A stretch of DNA of 34,169 nucleotides from an uncultured Agathobaculum sp. (GTDB taxonomy: Bacteria; Bacillota; Clostridia; Oscillospirales; Butyricicoccaceae): assembly GCA_944384725.1 (NCBI GenBank), contig CALWUJ010000020.1, positions 1-34,169 on the forward strand, written 5' to 3'. A program made the translations under genes and the position numbers. Below the pieces are notes generated by a model. That model was not told the DNA's origin. It saw nothing but the letters and a program-made list of their open reading frames with translations, and made no database searches. Below are positions 9,038 through 18,869 of the stretch, in pieces. The stretch's first letter is position 1, and the number at the start of each line of letters is the position of its first letter.

Positions 9038-9111
9038 GCGGGTGTAGTTCATCGGTAGAACGGCAGCTTCCCAAGCTGCATAGGTGGGTTCGACTCCCAT
9101 CATCCGCTCCA
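9038..9111 (+). tRNA. tRNA-Gly (anticodon CCC)
   Basis: A full cloverleaf can be folded: acceptor GCGGGTG with CATCCGC, D-arm GTTC/GAAC, anticodon stem GCAGC/GCTGC around loop TTCCCAA, and T-arm with TTCGACT. The anticodon is CCC, reading GGG glycine codons. The 3' CCA is encoded. It stands alone between its own promoter and terminator. Confidence 0.95.
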
Positions 9112-9114
9112 AGT

Positions 9115-9144
9115 AAAAAGCCCGCCTATGGCGGGCTTTTTTTC
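9115..9144. terminator. Bidirectional terminator, tRNA-Gly and tatD
   Basis: A-run, stem GCCCGCC/GGCGGGC with a TAT loop, then T-run. It ends the tRNA transcript on the plus strand and the tatD operon on the minus strand. Confidence 0.88.
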
Positions 9145-9160
9145 ATGCTCTCTTTGCGGT

Positions 9161-9931
9161 TCAGCAGATGCCGAACAGCCGTTTTCCGTTTTCGGTTGTG
9201 ATACGTTCGACCTCTTCCACCGCAACGCCCTTGATCTCAGCGATCGTTTCGACCATACGGTGCACATACAGCGACGAATTGCGCCGACCGCGGTACGGTT
9301 CTGGTGCCATATAAGGCGAATCCGTCTCAACCATCAGCCGATCGAGCGGAACCTCACGGATCACCTCAATCGCGCGACGCGCGTTCTTGAAGGTAATCAC
9401 ACCGGTGAAGGATAGATGATATCCCAACGCCAGCAGTTCACGCGCCATTTCAACACTGCCTGCGAAGCAGTGAAACACACCCGCTACGCCAGCGTACCGC
9501 CGCGCAATCTCCAAGCAATCCGCATGGGCGTCGCGGTCATGCACGATCACCGGCTTGCCCAGCTCGCGCGCCAGCTCCATCTGACGCGCAAACACGACCT
9601 GCTGCCGCGCACGGGCGCGCTCGTCCTTTTCCCAATAGTAGTCCAGCCCAATCTCTCCGATCGCACGCACGCGCGGCTCGGACTCGGCCAGTTCTTTAAT
9701 GACCGCAAGATCATTATTCCAGTTTTCGTTGATATTCTCCGGATGAATGCCGACTGCGGCATAGACAAACGGATATTTTTGTGCATAACTCACCGCCTTG
9801 CGCGAAGTCTCCACATCGCAGCCCGGATTGAGGATCAGCCCAACGTTATGCTCCGGCATAGACGAAAGCAGCTCGTCCCGATCTTCGTCAAAACGTTCGT
9901 CATCATAATGTGCATGGGTATCAAACAGCAT
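9161..9931 (-). CDS. tatD: TatD family metal-dependent DNase
   Basis: A 256-residue TIM-barrel hydrolase. Metal ligands of the family are visible: FDTHAHYDD at the N-terminus, GEIGLDYYW, PVIVHDRDAH, GVFHCFAGS and VETDSPYMAPEPYRGRRNSS. Family members act as 3'-5' exonucleases in DNA repair and turnover. It is the last gene of the recJ-rel-HAD-tatD operon; its GGAG site overlaps the end of the HAD gene 12 bp upstream, so translation may be coupled. Confidence 0.94.
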   Translation of the reverse strand: MLFDTHAHYDDERFDEDRDELLSSMPEHNVGLILNPGCDVETSRKAVSYAQKYPFVYAAVGIHPENINENWNNDLAVIKELAESEPRVRAIGEIGLDYYWEKDERARARQQVVFARQMELARELGKPVIVHDRDAHADCLEIARRYAGVAGVFHCFAGSVEMARELLALGYHLSFTGVITFKNARRAIEVIREVPLDRLMVETDSPYMAPEPYRGRRNSSLYVHRMVETIAEIKGVAVEEVERITTENGKRLFGIC

Positions 9932-9943
9932 GTATGTCTCTCC

Positions 9944-10708
9944 TCATATCCATCCGAAATGCCGGCAGGCATTCCACAAACCATTCTGATCGACCGGATC
10001 GGTCACATAATCGGCCATCTGCTTGAGCACATCGCGTGCATTGCCCATAGCGATGGAAAGCCAGCCTTGCCCGAACATACACACATCATTCATTCCGTCT
10101 CCGAAGATGACTACGTCCTCATTCGGGATGCCGAGCCGCTCGATCATACGGCGGATGCCGTTTTGCTTTTCGGTCGGCTCAATGAGCAGAATATCACGGT
10201 TATACCGCACCGTCGGCAGCGTGCCCCAGTCGATCTCATGCTCGTGCTCCGCCGTACACACAATATTCACCTTATACAGCACATCCAGCGCGCGGTAATC
10301 AAACGCCGGATCATACCGCGTTGGAAAATACTCAGGCGGTGCAAAATCCAGATAGCGTTTGTCACTGGTCACGCAAGCCGCCTCATTGACCGGTGTGACC
10401 GCCCACGGAATATCCGCCGCTTGCAAACGGTCAATCAGCGCAATACAGTCCTGCACCGGCAGACTTTTCATCTCCGCGATCTTCCCGCCGACAGTCAGGC
10501 TGTACCCGCCGTCCGCAACGAAGTCAGTAAACCCATGCTGCGCGGCAAAGCCCGCCGCCGACGCTTGCAAGCGTCCGGTGGCGAGCGCCGTAAAGTGCCC
10601 GTTTGCGCGCAGCTGCTCCACACAGCGCATTGCGCTCTCGGGCATGACCATGGTCTGCCCGATGCTCAGCGTGCCGTCAATATCAAAAAAGAAATATTTT
10701 TTCTGCAT
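9944..10708 (-). CDS. Cof-type HAD-superfamily phosphatase
   Basis: 254 residues with HAD motif I FFDIDGTLS at residues 7-15 (nucleophile Asp9 and acid/base Asp11), motif II in LATGR, a C2-type cap domain in the middle, and motif IV GDGMNDVCMF near the C-terminus. These features define the Cof/YbiV group of sugar-phosphate and cofactor phosphatases; the substrate cannot be predicted. It sits between rel and tatD with short gaps and an AGGAA ribosome site. Confidence 0.9.
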   Translation of the reverse strand: MQKKYFFFDIDGTLSIGQTMVMPESAMRCVEQLRANGHFTALATGRLQASAAGFAAQHGFTDFVADGGYSLTVGGKIAEMKSLPVQDCIALIDRLQAADIPWAVTPVNEAACVTSDKRYLDFAPPEYFPTRYDPAFDYRALDVLYKVNIVCTAEHEHEIDWGTLPTVRYNRDILLIEPTEKQNGIRRMIERLGIPNEDVVIFGDGMNDVCMFGQGWLSIAMGNARDVLKQMADYVTDPVDQNGLWNACRHFGWI

Positions 10709-10734
10709 GGTTGTTCCTTATGGTTTTCTATTTG

Positions 10735-12918
10735 TCAATTGGTGTCCACCGTGCGCGTTACGTCCACCACGCCCTTGATCGAGCGCAGGCGGCTGATCAG
10801 GTTATCCAGCTGATGCACGCCCGCAACGTCTACCATGGCGTTGATGATACCATAGCCGTCGTTGAGATCGCGCGCGGAAATCTCATGCACGTTGATCTTG
10901 CAGACAGCGAGTACTGCCGTCACATCACTCAGCACGCCAATACGGCTGCGCGTCGAAATTTGCAGACCGGTGGAGAAGCGGTTGGTGCGGTCGGAGATGC
11001 CCAGATCCTCGTCCCACCACGCGCGCACCCAGCGGTCCGGGTCCTCCTGCATGTGAACGTTAACACAGTCGCGCCGATGGATGGACACGCCATAGCCGCG
11101 CGTAACAAAACCAACGATCTCGTCGCCCGGGATCGGCGTGCAGCAGCGCGCGAACTTGACCAGACAGTTGTCGATGCCTTCGACCACCACGCCGGTTGTC
11201 GAGCGGGTGACGCGCTTGGGCTGCTGCTCCGGCTGCGGCTGCGCTGCGCGTTCCGCCAGTTCGCGCTGACGGCGCAGCTTACCGACATCGTCTTTCACCT
11301 TGTTGATGACCTTGGTCAGCGTGATGCCGCCGTAACCGATAGCGGCATACAATTCGTCGAGCGTATTGAACGAGAACTTGTTGAGCGTATTTTTACGCAC
11401 TTCCTCATTCTCATAAAAGCCGTTATACAGCAGATTTGCGCGCAGCTCACGGTCCAGATCCTCGCGGCCGTTGACGATGTTCTCCTCGCGGCACTCCTTC
11501 TTGAACCATTGCTTGATCTTGTTGCGCGCCTCGGTGGTCTTGACGATCTTGACCCAGTCGCGGCTCGGCCCGTGCGCCTCTTTGGAGGTCAAAATTTCCA
11601 CGATATCGCCGTTTTTCAGCTGGCTGTCGATCGGCGCAATGCGGCCGTTGATCTTGCAGCCGGTCATACGATTGCCGACCGCCGAGTGGATTGCGTAAGC
11701 AAGGTCGATCGGGGTCGCGCCTGCGGGCATGTTGACCACGTCGCCCTTGGGCGTAAAGACGAATACCTCGTCGGCAAACAGATCGACTTTGATGTTCTTG
11801 ATGAAATCCTCCGCCTCGGTGTCCTGCTGTGCTTCCAGCAGCTGCCGAATCCACGCAAAGGTCTCCTCATTGCCCTTTTTGCTCAAGCCCTGCTTGTATT
11901 TCCAGTGCGCCGCCACGCCGTATTCGGCCATTTTATGCATTTCGGTCGTGCGAATCTGAATCTCAAACGGCACGCCCGCGCGCCCAATGACCGTCGTGTG
12001 CAGCGACTGGTATCCGTTGGGCTTGGGGGTCGAGATATAGTCCTTAAAACGCCCCGGAATGGGCTTGTAAAGGTCGTGTACATAGCCGAGCACGTTATAA
12101 CAGTCCGCCACCGTGTCAACGATGACGCGCACCGCGCAAATATCGTAAATCTCGTCGATCGTTTTGTGCTGCGCGTACATTTTGCGATAAATCGAATAGA
12201 TATGCTTGACGCGCGCCGAGATCGTGTTCTTGATATGCGCTTCCGCGAGCTTGGCGCTGATGCGATCCTGAATGCGTTTGAGGAAAACCTCCTGCTGCTC
12301 ACTCTGCTTTTTCAGTCCCTCGACGATCTCATTGTAGCCGATCGGGTCAAGGATTTTGAGCGACAGATCCTCCAGTTCCCACTTGATGCGGCTCATGCCC
12401 AAGCGGTGGGCGATCGGCGCATAGATCTCCATGGTTTCGAGCGCTTTGTCGCGCTGCTTGCGCTCGGGCAGATACTGGAACGTGCGCGCGTTATGCAAAC
12501 GGTCAGCCAGCTTGATGAGGATCACGCGGATATCCTTTGCCATGGCAAGGAACATCTTGCGCAGATCCTCAAACTGCTCCTGCTCCTTGGAGTAGCGCAG
12601 CATACCCAGACGCGTAACGCCGTCGACCAGTTCGGCAACCGGTGTGCCGAACTTATTTTCGATTTCCTTATAGCCGAAGTTGGTATCCTCAATGCAGTCA
12701 TGCAGCAGCGCCGCGCAGATGGAGTCGGTGTCCAGACCCATCTCGACCACGATTTCGGCAACCGAAACCGGATGGATGATGTATGGCTCGCCGTTTTTGC
12801 GCTTTTGTCCCTCATGCGCCGCAGCCGCGCACTCATAAGCCGCGCGGATCTTGCGGATGTTCGCCTGCGGGTTTTGCTTCTGCACGCGCTCGATCAAAAA
12901 GTCCAATTTATTCTGCAT
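10735..12918 (-). CDS. rel: Bifunctional (p)ppGpp synthetase/hydrolase, RelA/SpoT family
   Basis: Makes and degrades the stringent-response alarmone. Domains in order: HD hydrolase (about residues 40-190; LLHDCIEDTNFGY and DRLHNART are intact), synthetase (about 235-360; FKDYISTPKPNGYQSLHTT is intact), TGS (about 390-450), and a C-terminal ACT domain (about 655-727). Both catalytic halves look functional, as expected for the single long Rel of Firmicutes. I prefer the ATG at 12918 because GGGGGA lies 8 bases upstream; an in-frame ATG at 12933 would add five residues but has a poor site. It begins 18 bp after recJ in the same operon. Confidence 0.95.
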   Translation of the reverse strand: MQNKLDFLIERVQKQNPQANIRKIRAAYECAAAAHEGQKRKNGEPYIIHPVSVAEIVVEMGLDTDSICAALLHDCIEDTNFGYKEIENKFGTPVAELVDGVTRLGMLRYSKEQEQFEDLRKMFLAMAKDIRVILIKLADRLHNARTFQYLPERKQRDKALETMEIYAPIAHRLGMSRIKWELEDLSLKILDPIGYNEIVEGLKKQSEQQEVFLKRIQDRISAKLAEAHIKNTISARVKHIYSIYRKMYAQHKTIDEIYDICAVRVIVDTVADCYNVLGYVHDLYKPIPGRFKDYISTPKPNGYQSLHTTVIGRAGVPFEIQIRTTEMHKMAEYGVAAHWKYKQGLSKKGNEETFAWIRQLLEAQQDTEAEDFIKNIKVDLFADEVFVFTPKGDVVNMPAGATPIDLAYAIHSAVGNRMTGCKINGRIAPIDSQLKNGDIVEILTSKEAHGPSRDWVKIVKTTEARNKIKQWFKKECREENIVNGREDLDRELRANLLYNGFYENEEVRKNTLNKFSFNTLDELYAAIGYGGITLTKVINKVKDDVGKLRRQRELAERAAQPQPEQQPKRVTRSTTGVVVEGIDNCLVKFARCCTPIPGDEIVGFVTRGYGVSIHRRDCVNVHMQEDPDRWVRAWWDEDLGISDRTNRFSTGLQISTRSRIGVLSDVTAVLAVCKINVHEISARDLNDGYGIINAMVDVAGVHQLDNLISRLRSIKGVVDVTRTVDTN

Positions 12919-12936
12919 ACTTCGTTCCCCCATTCT

Positions 12937-15012
12937 TCAGCCCGCCATACTTTGCAGCGTGGCAAGAACGACCGAGCCGGATATATCCGCCTTACCCTCG
13001 TAAGGCTTGAGCAGGATGTTGAGCATCCCTTCTTTGAAATGGTAACTGATCAGTCCGGACTCAGAAAACACGTCCAGACACACAAACAGCTTGCCGATGT
13101 TGATGTCGCGGCGGCTCTCCCAAGCCACGCGGCGCGAAAGCGCGCCGTCCGGCACAGAAAGCCTGCCATCCTCTGCGCGGCACACGATATGCCGCCACAC
13201 CGCCACCAAGTCCTTGCGGTCAGGCAGCAGCAGGCGTGCCTCGCGCGCAGTCAGCGGCCCATCGGCCATGTAGGTATTATACACATTGAGCAGCTTCTGG
13301 TCAGCCAGATGCTCGCAATCGCTCAGCTGCGCGTCGCACAGCGTCAGCTGCACCGTGCGGCGGCCGCGGAACTCATTGATTTCCAGATGGAAGGCCGCGT
13401 CAACGCGGTTTCCCTCAACAAAGCCCAGTCCGCCCGCACCCGTGCCGAACCAAATCGCGGAAAAGCGCATGCCGTCTTTGACCAGCGTCATGCGCACATG
13501 CCGGTCGGACGAAATGGGCGTGATATCCTCCGCCACCATGTCCCTCATGCAGAACACCGGCTCGGCGTTGCACATGCCGTATGGCTCAAGGACACTCAGC
13601 GCTTCTATATTCTCTTCGGTCAGCCATTCGGGCTGCACCATGCAGTCGATATGCAGCTGCGGCACCAGCTCCGCCATGGTGACATGGTTCTCGGCATAAG
13701 CGCGCAGCCGCTCGCGCAGCGTATCCACCTGATTTGCAGCCACCGTTAAACCGGCAGCCAGCGCATGCCCGCCGTACCGCTCGAGCAAATCCTCGCACGA
13801 GGTCAGCGCATCAAACAGGTTGAACCCGCCCACCGAACGGCCCGAGCCCTTGCCCGTACCGTCCTCGTCGAGCGAAATCAGCACGACCGGACAGCCGTAC
13901 CGGTCGCACAGGCGCGAGCAGACAATGCCGATCACGCCGTGATGCCAGCCTTTTTCCGCCAGCACGATGATTTTATCCTCCAGCGGGTTATATTCCTTGC
14001 GCAGACGGGCGAGCGCCTGCGTCAATATCTGGTTTTCCTCGTTTTGCCGCAGCTTATTCTGCTCGCAGAGCTGCGCAGCCAGCGACTGCGCGCGCACCGG
14101 GTCGTGCGTCAGGAACAGCTCGGCAGCAAGCTCGGCGCGGCCCATGCGGCCCGCCGCATTGATGCGCGGCGCCAAGACGAAGCTGATGGTGGACGAGGTC
14201 AGGCGCTTGTGCTTCATACCTGCCTCGCGCAGCAGCATTTCCAGACCGACGTTGCCGGTCGAAGCCATTTTTTTCAGCCCTGCCGCTACAATGATGCGGT
14301 TTTCGCCCGTAATGGGCATCACATCCGCGACCGTGCCCAGCGCCACCAGATCGGCATACCGCTCGAGCACCGCTTCCGTATTGCCCTCGAGGGCGCAGAT
14401 CAGCTTGAACGCTACGCCCACGCCCGCCAGACTATCAAACGGATAGGTACAATCCGGCCGCTTATAATCGACCACTGCATCTGCTGCGGGCAGCGCGTCG
14501 TGGCATTCGTGATGATCGGTGATGACCACCTGCATGCCCAGCTCACGCGCCACTGCGATTTCTTCGTCGGCGGTGATGCCGGAATCGACCGTGATGAGCA
14601 GGCGCGTGCCCTTTGCATACAACTCCTCCATCGCCGCGCGGGACAGGCCATATCCTTCGCGCAGACGGTTGGGGATATAATATTCACACTGAGCGCCGCA
14701 GCTGCGCAGATAATCCACCAGCGTGCAGGTAGCGGTCACGCCATCCACATCATAATCGCCGTATACCACGATTCGTTCGCCGCGCGCAATCGCACCGCGC
14801 ACCACGGAAACGGCTTTGTCCATATCCGCCAGCAGAAACGGATCGTGCAGGCCGGATATATCGCAGCTCAGGTAATCCGCCGCGGCCTCGGGCGTGTCAA
14901 TCCCGCGCGCGACAAGCACGGCTGCGGTCAGCGGGGCATACCCGCCCTCCTCCAACAACGCGCGCACGCGCGCCTCAGCGGGGTCGGCAATCACCCATCG
15001 CTTTGTTTTCAT
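12937..15012 (-). CDS. recJ: Single-stranded-DNA-specific exonuclease RecJ
   Basis: 691 residues of the DHH phosphoesterase family; degrades single-stranded DNA 5' to 3' in recombination and base-excision/mismatch repair. Motifs visible: VVYGDYDVDGVTATCTL near residue 85 and the DHH triad in VITDHHECHD near 160; the DHHA1-type motif GRSVGGFNLFDALT and an OB-like domain follow. The C-terminal 120 residues form an extra domain seen in longer Firmicutes RecJ proteins. The first gene of a leftward operon with rel, the HAD phosphatase and tatD; GGGAG precedes the ATG at short spacing. Confidence 0.94.
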   Translation of the reverse strand: MKTKRWVIADPAEARVRALLEEGGYAPLTAAVLVARGIDTPEAAADYLSCDISGLHDPFLLADMDKAVSVVRGAIARGERIVVYGDYDVDGVTATCTLVDYLRSCGAQCEYYIPNRLREGYGLSRAAMEELYAKGTRLLITVDSGITADEEIAVARELGMQVVITDHHECHDALPAADAVVDYKRPDCTYPFDSLAGVGVAFKLICALEGNTEAVLERYADLVALGTVADVMPITGENRIIVAAGLKKMASTGNVGLEMLLREAGMKHKRLTSSTISFVLAPRINAAGRMGRAELAAELFLTHDPVRAQSLAAQLCEQNKLRQNEENQILTQALARLRKEYNPLEDKIIVLAEKGWHHGVIGIVCSRLCDRYGCPVVLISLDEDGTGKGSGRSVGGFNLFDALTSCEDLLERYGGHALAAGLTVAANQVDTLRERLRAYAENHVTMAELVPQLHIDCMVQPEWLTEENIEALSVLEPYGMCNAEPVFCMRDMVAEDITPISSDRHVRMTLVKDGMRFSAIWFGTGAGGLGFVEGNRVDAAFHLEINEFRGRRTVQLTLCDAQLSDCEHLADQKLLNVYNTYMADGPLTAREARLLLPDRKDLVAVWRHIVCRAEDGRLSVPDGALSRRVAWESRRDINIGKLFVCLDVFSESGLISYHFKEGMLNILLKPYEGKADISGSVVLATLQSMAG

Positions 15013-15043
15013 ATGACTCCCTCATTTATTTTATATTACCATT

Positions 15044-15072
15044 ATTATACCAAAACGCGCCACAAAGCTCAA
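15044..15072 (-). promoter_or_regulatory. Promoter of the recJ-rel-HAD-tatD operon
   Basis: Minus-strand TTGAGC (15067-15072) and perfect TATAAT (15044-15049) lie 17 bp apart, about 32 bases before recJ. Confidence 0.8.
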
Positions 15073-15092
15073 CATTTTTATGCAAATTGTCA

Positions 15093-15125
15093 AAAGCGGG
15101 CATTTCACAAGGAAACACCCGCTTT
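15093..15125 (-). terminator. Terminator after uvrA
   Basis: Stem AAAGCGGG/CCCGCTTT (15093-15100 with 15118-15125) with a 17-base loop lies just beyond the uvrA stop. It has T-runs on both sides and could also act on the other strand. Confidence 0.7.
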
Positions 15126-15144
15126 TTTCGCGCAAAAAACCGCC

Positions 15145-17991
15145 TTATTCTTCTGTTTTCACTGTATTCTGCCGCTCCAACATCCGTCCGAGGTACTGTC
15201 CGGTGTAAGAACCGGGGCAGGCCGCGACCTCCTCCGGCGTACCGGCTACGACCAGACGGCCGCCGCCGTCACCGCCCTCCGGACCAAGGTCGAGGATATA
15301 ATCAGCCGTTTTGATCACGTCCAGATTATGCTCGATCACGACCACGGTATTACCTGCATCGACCAGCTTTTGCAGCACATCGACCAGCTTATGCACATCT
15401 GCAACGTGCAGGCCGGTGGTCGGCTCGTCGAGAATATAGATGGTCTTGCCGGTCGAGCGCTTGGAAAGCTCGGTGGCGAGCTTAGCGCGCTGCGCCTCAC
15501 CGCCGGACAGCGTGGTAGAGGACTGACCGAGCTTGACGTACCCCAGTCCGACCTCACGCATGGTTTCCAGCCGCCGCGCAATCTTAGGCACGTTGGCAAA
15601 GAAATCGCAAGCTTCATCCACCGTCATGTCGAGCACTTCATAGATATTTTTGCCCTTATAGCGCACTTCGAGCGTCTCCTTGTTGTACCGCTTGCCCTTG
15701 CACACATCGCAGGGAACATACACATCCGGCAGGAAGTGCATCTCGATCTTCAAAAGACCGTCGCCTGCACAGGCTTCACACCGACCGCCCTTGACGTTAA
15801 AGGAAAACCGGCTCGGGCCATAGCCGCGTGCCTTAGCATCTGCCGTTTTGGCGAACAGATCACGGATATCGTTGAACACGCCCGTGTAGGTTGCGGGATT
15901 GGAACGCGGCGTGCGCCCGATGGGCGACTGATTGATGTCGATGACCTTGTCCAGATGCGAAAGGCCGATGAATTTATCGTGTGCGCCCGCGCGCGTTTTC
16001 GCTCCGTTCAGCTCAGCGGCAAGCTTTTTGTACAAAATCTCGTTGACAAACGAGGATTTGCCCGAACCGGATACGCCGGTCACGCAGGTGAACGTCCCAA
16101 GCGGAATGGTAAAATCCGTGTGTTTCAGGTTGTTCACCGCGCAGCCCTTGACCGTCAGCTTTTTGCCGTTGCCCTTGCGGCGCACCGCCGGCACCGGAAT
16201 GCACTTGCGGCCGGACAGGTACTGTCCCGTGATCGAGGTTTCACTTTTCAGCAGGTCGTCCACCTTGCCCTCGAACACAACTTCGCCGCCGTTGCGCCCC
16301 GCGCCCGGGCCGATATCCACGATGTGATCTGCCGCGAGCATGGTGTCCTCGTCATGCTCGACTACGATCAGCGTGTTGCCGAGGTCGCGCAAACGTTTGA
16401 GCGTCGCCAGCAGCTTGTCATTGTCACGCTGGTGCAAGCCGATGGAAGGCTCGTCCAGAATATACAGCACGCCCATGAGCGACGAACCGATCTGGGTCGC
16501 AAGGCGGATGCGCTGGCTCTCGCCGCCCGACAGCGTACCGGACGAGCGCGAAAGCGTCAGATATTCCAGACCGACCGACTGCAAAAAGCCCAGCCGATCC
16601 ATGATCTCCTTGATGACGCGGTCGCCGATCTTGTGCTGCATCTCGGTCAGCTGCAAGGTATGCAGAAATTCCATCGCCTTGACGACCGACTTTTCGGAAA
16701 ACTCCGCGATGTTCAGCCCGCCGACCGTCACCGCCAGCACCTCAGGCCGCAAACGGCGGCCGTGGCACGCAGGACAGGGGATTTCGCTCATGCACTCCTC
16801 GATTTCGCTGCGCGCATAATCGCTCGACGTCTCCTTGTAGCGGCGCTCAAGGTTGCACACAATGCCCTCAAACGGTTGGCGCATCACGCCGCCCGACACA
16901 CGGCTGACCGAAAGCTCCAGCGGCTCGTCCCCCGTGCCGTACAGCAGCTCGTGCACCGCCGCTTCGCTCATCTCCTCGATCGGCGTGTCGAGCGTAAAGC
17001 CGTGCTTTTTGCCGAGCGCGGTGAAATACATGCCCGCGATCGTGCCCGGCTCGGCGCTGCCCCAGCCGGAGGCGCGAATCGCGCCCTTGCGGATGGACAG
17101 CTTGCGGTTAGGCAGAATGCGGTCGGGATCGACGCGCATCTGCATGCCGAGACCGGTACACACCGGACAGGCGCCGTATGGATTGTTAAACGAGAACATG
17201 CGCGGGGTCAGTTCTTCAATCGAAATGCCGCAGTCCTCGCAAGCGTAGTTCTGCGAAAAGGTAATCGGCTCGCTGCCGACCACATCCGCGATCACCAGCC
17301 CACCCGACAGCGCCGCCGCGGTCTCGACCGAATCGGTCAGGCGGCTGCGCACATCCGCGCGGATGGCAATGCGGTCGACCACGATCTCGATGTTGTGCTT
17401 TTTGGTCTTTTGCAGCTTGAGCTCCTCGGACAAATCGCGCATTTCGCCGTCCACCCGCACGCGGACATAGCCCTGCCGCCGAGCGTCCTCGAACACCTTG
17501 ACGTGCTCGCCCTTTTTTCCGCGAATGACCGGCGCCAGAATTTGTACGCGCGTTTTTTCCTCCAGCGTCATCAATCGATCGATGATCTGGTCGATGGTCT
17601 GCTGGTGGATCTCCTTGCCGCACTTGGGGCAGTGCGGCGTGCCGATGCGCGCCCAAAGCAGACGCATGTAGTCGTAGATTTCCGTCACCGTACCGACCGT
17701 CGAACGCGGGTTCTGCGAGGTGGTTTTCTGGTCGATCGAGATGGCAGGCGAAAGGCCGTCGATGTAGTCCACATCCGGCTTGTCCATCTGCCCCAAAAAC
17801 TGCCGCGCATAGCTGGACAGCGACTCGACATAGCGGCGCTGGCCCTCGGCGTAGATCGTGTCAAACGCCAGAGATGACTTGCCCGAACCGGACAGGCCGG
17901 TCAGCACAACCAGCTTATCGCGCGGAATCTTGATATCAATGTTTTTCAGGTTGTGCTCGCGCGCACCCTTGATATGAATATATTCGTGCAT
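15145..17991 (-). CDS. uvrA: Excinuclease ABC subunit A
   Basis: DNA damage recognition ATPase of nucleotide excision repair. The 948-residue chain has two ABC modules: Walker [10 protein letters not shown] near residue 32 and GVSGSGKSS near 640, signature motifs LSGGESQR and LSGGEAQR, and two Cys4 zinc sites (CEDC...CPVC and CEAC...CDVC). Nothing is missing. It lies 56 bp after the metallo-beta-lactamase gene on the same strand and is the last gene of the GNAT-radC-uvrB-MBL-uvrA array. The ribosome site is weak (GAGG about 17 bases upstream of the ATG), which fits read-through or coupled expression. Confidence 0.97.
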   Translation of the reverse strand: MHEYIHIKGAREHNLKNIDIKIPRDKLVVLTGLSGSGKSSLAFDTIYAEGQRRYVESLSSYARQFLGQMDKPDVDYIDGLSPAISIDQKTTSQNPRSTVGTVTEIYDYMRLLWARIGTPHCPKCGKEIHQQTIDQIIDRLMTLEEKTRVQILAPVIRGKKGEHVKVFEDARRQGYVRVRVDGEMRDLSEELKLQKTKKHNIEIVVDRIAIRADVRSRLTDSVETAAALSGGLVIADVVGSEPITFSQNYACEDCGISIEELTPRMFSFNNPYGACPVCTGLGMQMRVDPDRILPNRKLSIRKGAIRASGWGSAEPGTIAGMYFTALGKKHGFTLDTPIEEMSEAAVHELLYGTGDEPLELSVSRVSGGVMRQPFEGIVCNLERRYKETSSDYARSEIEECMSEIPCPACHGRRLRPEVLAVTVGGLNIAEFSEKSVVKAMEFLHTLQLTEMQHKIGDRVIKEIMDRLGFLQSVGLEYLTLSRSSGTLSGGESQRIRLATQIGSSLMGVLYILDEPSIGLHQRDNDKLLATLKRLRDLGNTLIVVEHDEDTMLAADHIVDIGPGAGRNGGEVVFEGKVDDLLKSETSITGQYLSGRKCIPVPAVRRKGNGKKLTVKGCAVNNLKHTDFTIPLGTFTCVTGVSGSGKSSFVNEILYKKLAAELNGAKTRAGAHDKFIGLSHLDKVIDINQSPIGRTPRSNPATYTGVFNDIRDLFAKTADAKARGYGPSRFSFNVKGGRCEACAGDGLLKIEMHFLPDVYVPCDVCKGKRYNKETLEVRYKGKNIYEVLDMTVDEACDFFANVPKIARRLETMREVGLGYVKLGQSSTTLSGGEAQRAKLATELSKRSTGKTIYILDEPTTGLHVADVHKLVDVLQKLVDAGNTVVVIEHNLDVIKTADYILDLGPEGGDGGGRLVVAGTPEEVAACPGSYTGQYLGRMLERQNTVKTEE

Positions 17992-18047
17992 AATTTGTTG
18001 TAACTCAACCTCATTTCGTTCTGTTCTCTATCCTTAGCTTCTCTCTT

Positions 18048-18869
18048 TTATACCTCGATGATACTGCCCGCAGACAAAAACGCGATGCGCGCTCCGAGCG
18101 TTTCCCGCAGCACGTCATACGCATGCGGCCCGGTGCAATGACAGGTGTAATAGCGGCTGTCTGTTTGCGCCAAGCGTTCTGCAACCGCACGGATATTCTC
18201 GTCCGGCTCGCTTTTGCCGGTGGACGGACTGAACAGGTGCATCCCGCCGATGACTACATCCGGGTCACGTCCGAGCAGCGCTTTTGCCCGCACGCAGATA
18301 TTGACCACGCCGCGATGCGCGCAGCCGGTAAACAATACAGCCTTGTCGCCTTCACGCACGATCAGGCTTTGTTCATGTATGAAACGGTCAGGGACGTACT
18401 CTCCGTTTTCCCGCTCGTACAGCGAGCGGTTTCCGGTTGGCACGCAGTCCTCGCCCGTGATATCGGAAAACAGGGTCAGCGTGTCGCTCACCTGTAACAC
18501 GCCTGACACGCGCCGCAGGCGCGGGTTTTCCGCCAGCGCCGCATCCAGTCCAATGTCCTTAATACCCTCCGGCTTGTGCGAAAAGTGCCTATCAAACGCC
18601 TTTTCGTGCAGATACACCGGCGCATGGTCGTTGATTTCCAGAAACGCCGCCAGTCCGCCGCCGTGGTCGTAATGCCCGTGCGAGACAAAGGCTGTGTCCA
18701 CCGCGGACAGGTCGATGCCGAGCGTCTCTGCGTTTTTCAGGAACAAATCGGTCTGCCCCATGTCAAACAGCAGCTTTTGACCGTTCGCTTCGATATAAAA
18801 ACTCAGCCCATGCTCACAGACAAAATCCGATGCACACGCGGTATCCTCCATGAGTGTAAAAATCCTCAT
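18048..18869 (-). CDS. MBL-fold hydrolase inside the uvr operon
   Basis: 273 residues with the zinc signature [10 protein letters not shown] at about residues 63-72, a further metal His in FTGCAHRGV and a late CHCTG motif. The overall shape (an N-terminal [12 protein letters not shown] stretch, GGMHLF, then CHCTGPHA) resembles the MBL group annotated as dihydropterin-methyl-ribofuranosylaminobenzene-phosphate synthase-like, whose substrates are mostly unknown. Its ATG overlaps the uvrB stop codon (ATGA), so translation is coupled to UvrB. A role in repair is suggested only by that location. Confidence 0.85.
   Translation of the reverse strand: MRIFTLMEDTACASDFVCEHGLSFYIEANGQKLLFDMGQTDLFLKNAETLGIDLSAVDTAFVSHGHYDHGGGLAAFLEINDHAPVYLHEKAFDRHFSHKPEGIKDIGLDAALAENPRLRRVSGVLQVSDTLTLFSDITGEDCVPTGNRSLYERENGEYVPDRFIHEQSLIVREGDKAVLFTGCAHRGVVNICVRAKALLGRDPDVVIGGMHLFSPSTGKSEPDENIRAVAERLAQTDSRYYTCHCTGPHAYDVLRETLGARIAFLSAGSIIEV

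Noticed and set aside
10711-13749. 1012-residue open frame on the plus strand
   Set aside because: It is antisense to rel and recJ, has no ribosome site or family motifs, and is the usual long mirror frame of GC-rich genes.
13765-17877. 1370-residue open frame on the plus strand
   Set aside because: Antisense to recJ and uvrA, crosses the recJ promoter and uvrA terminator, and is rich in Arg/His/Ala as expected of a mirror frame.
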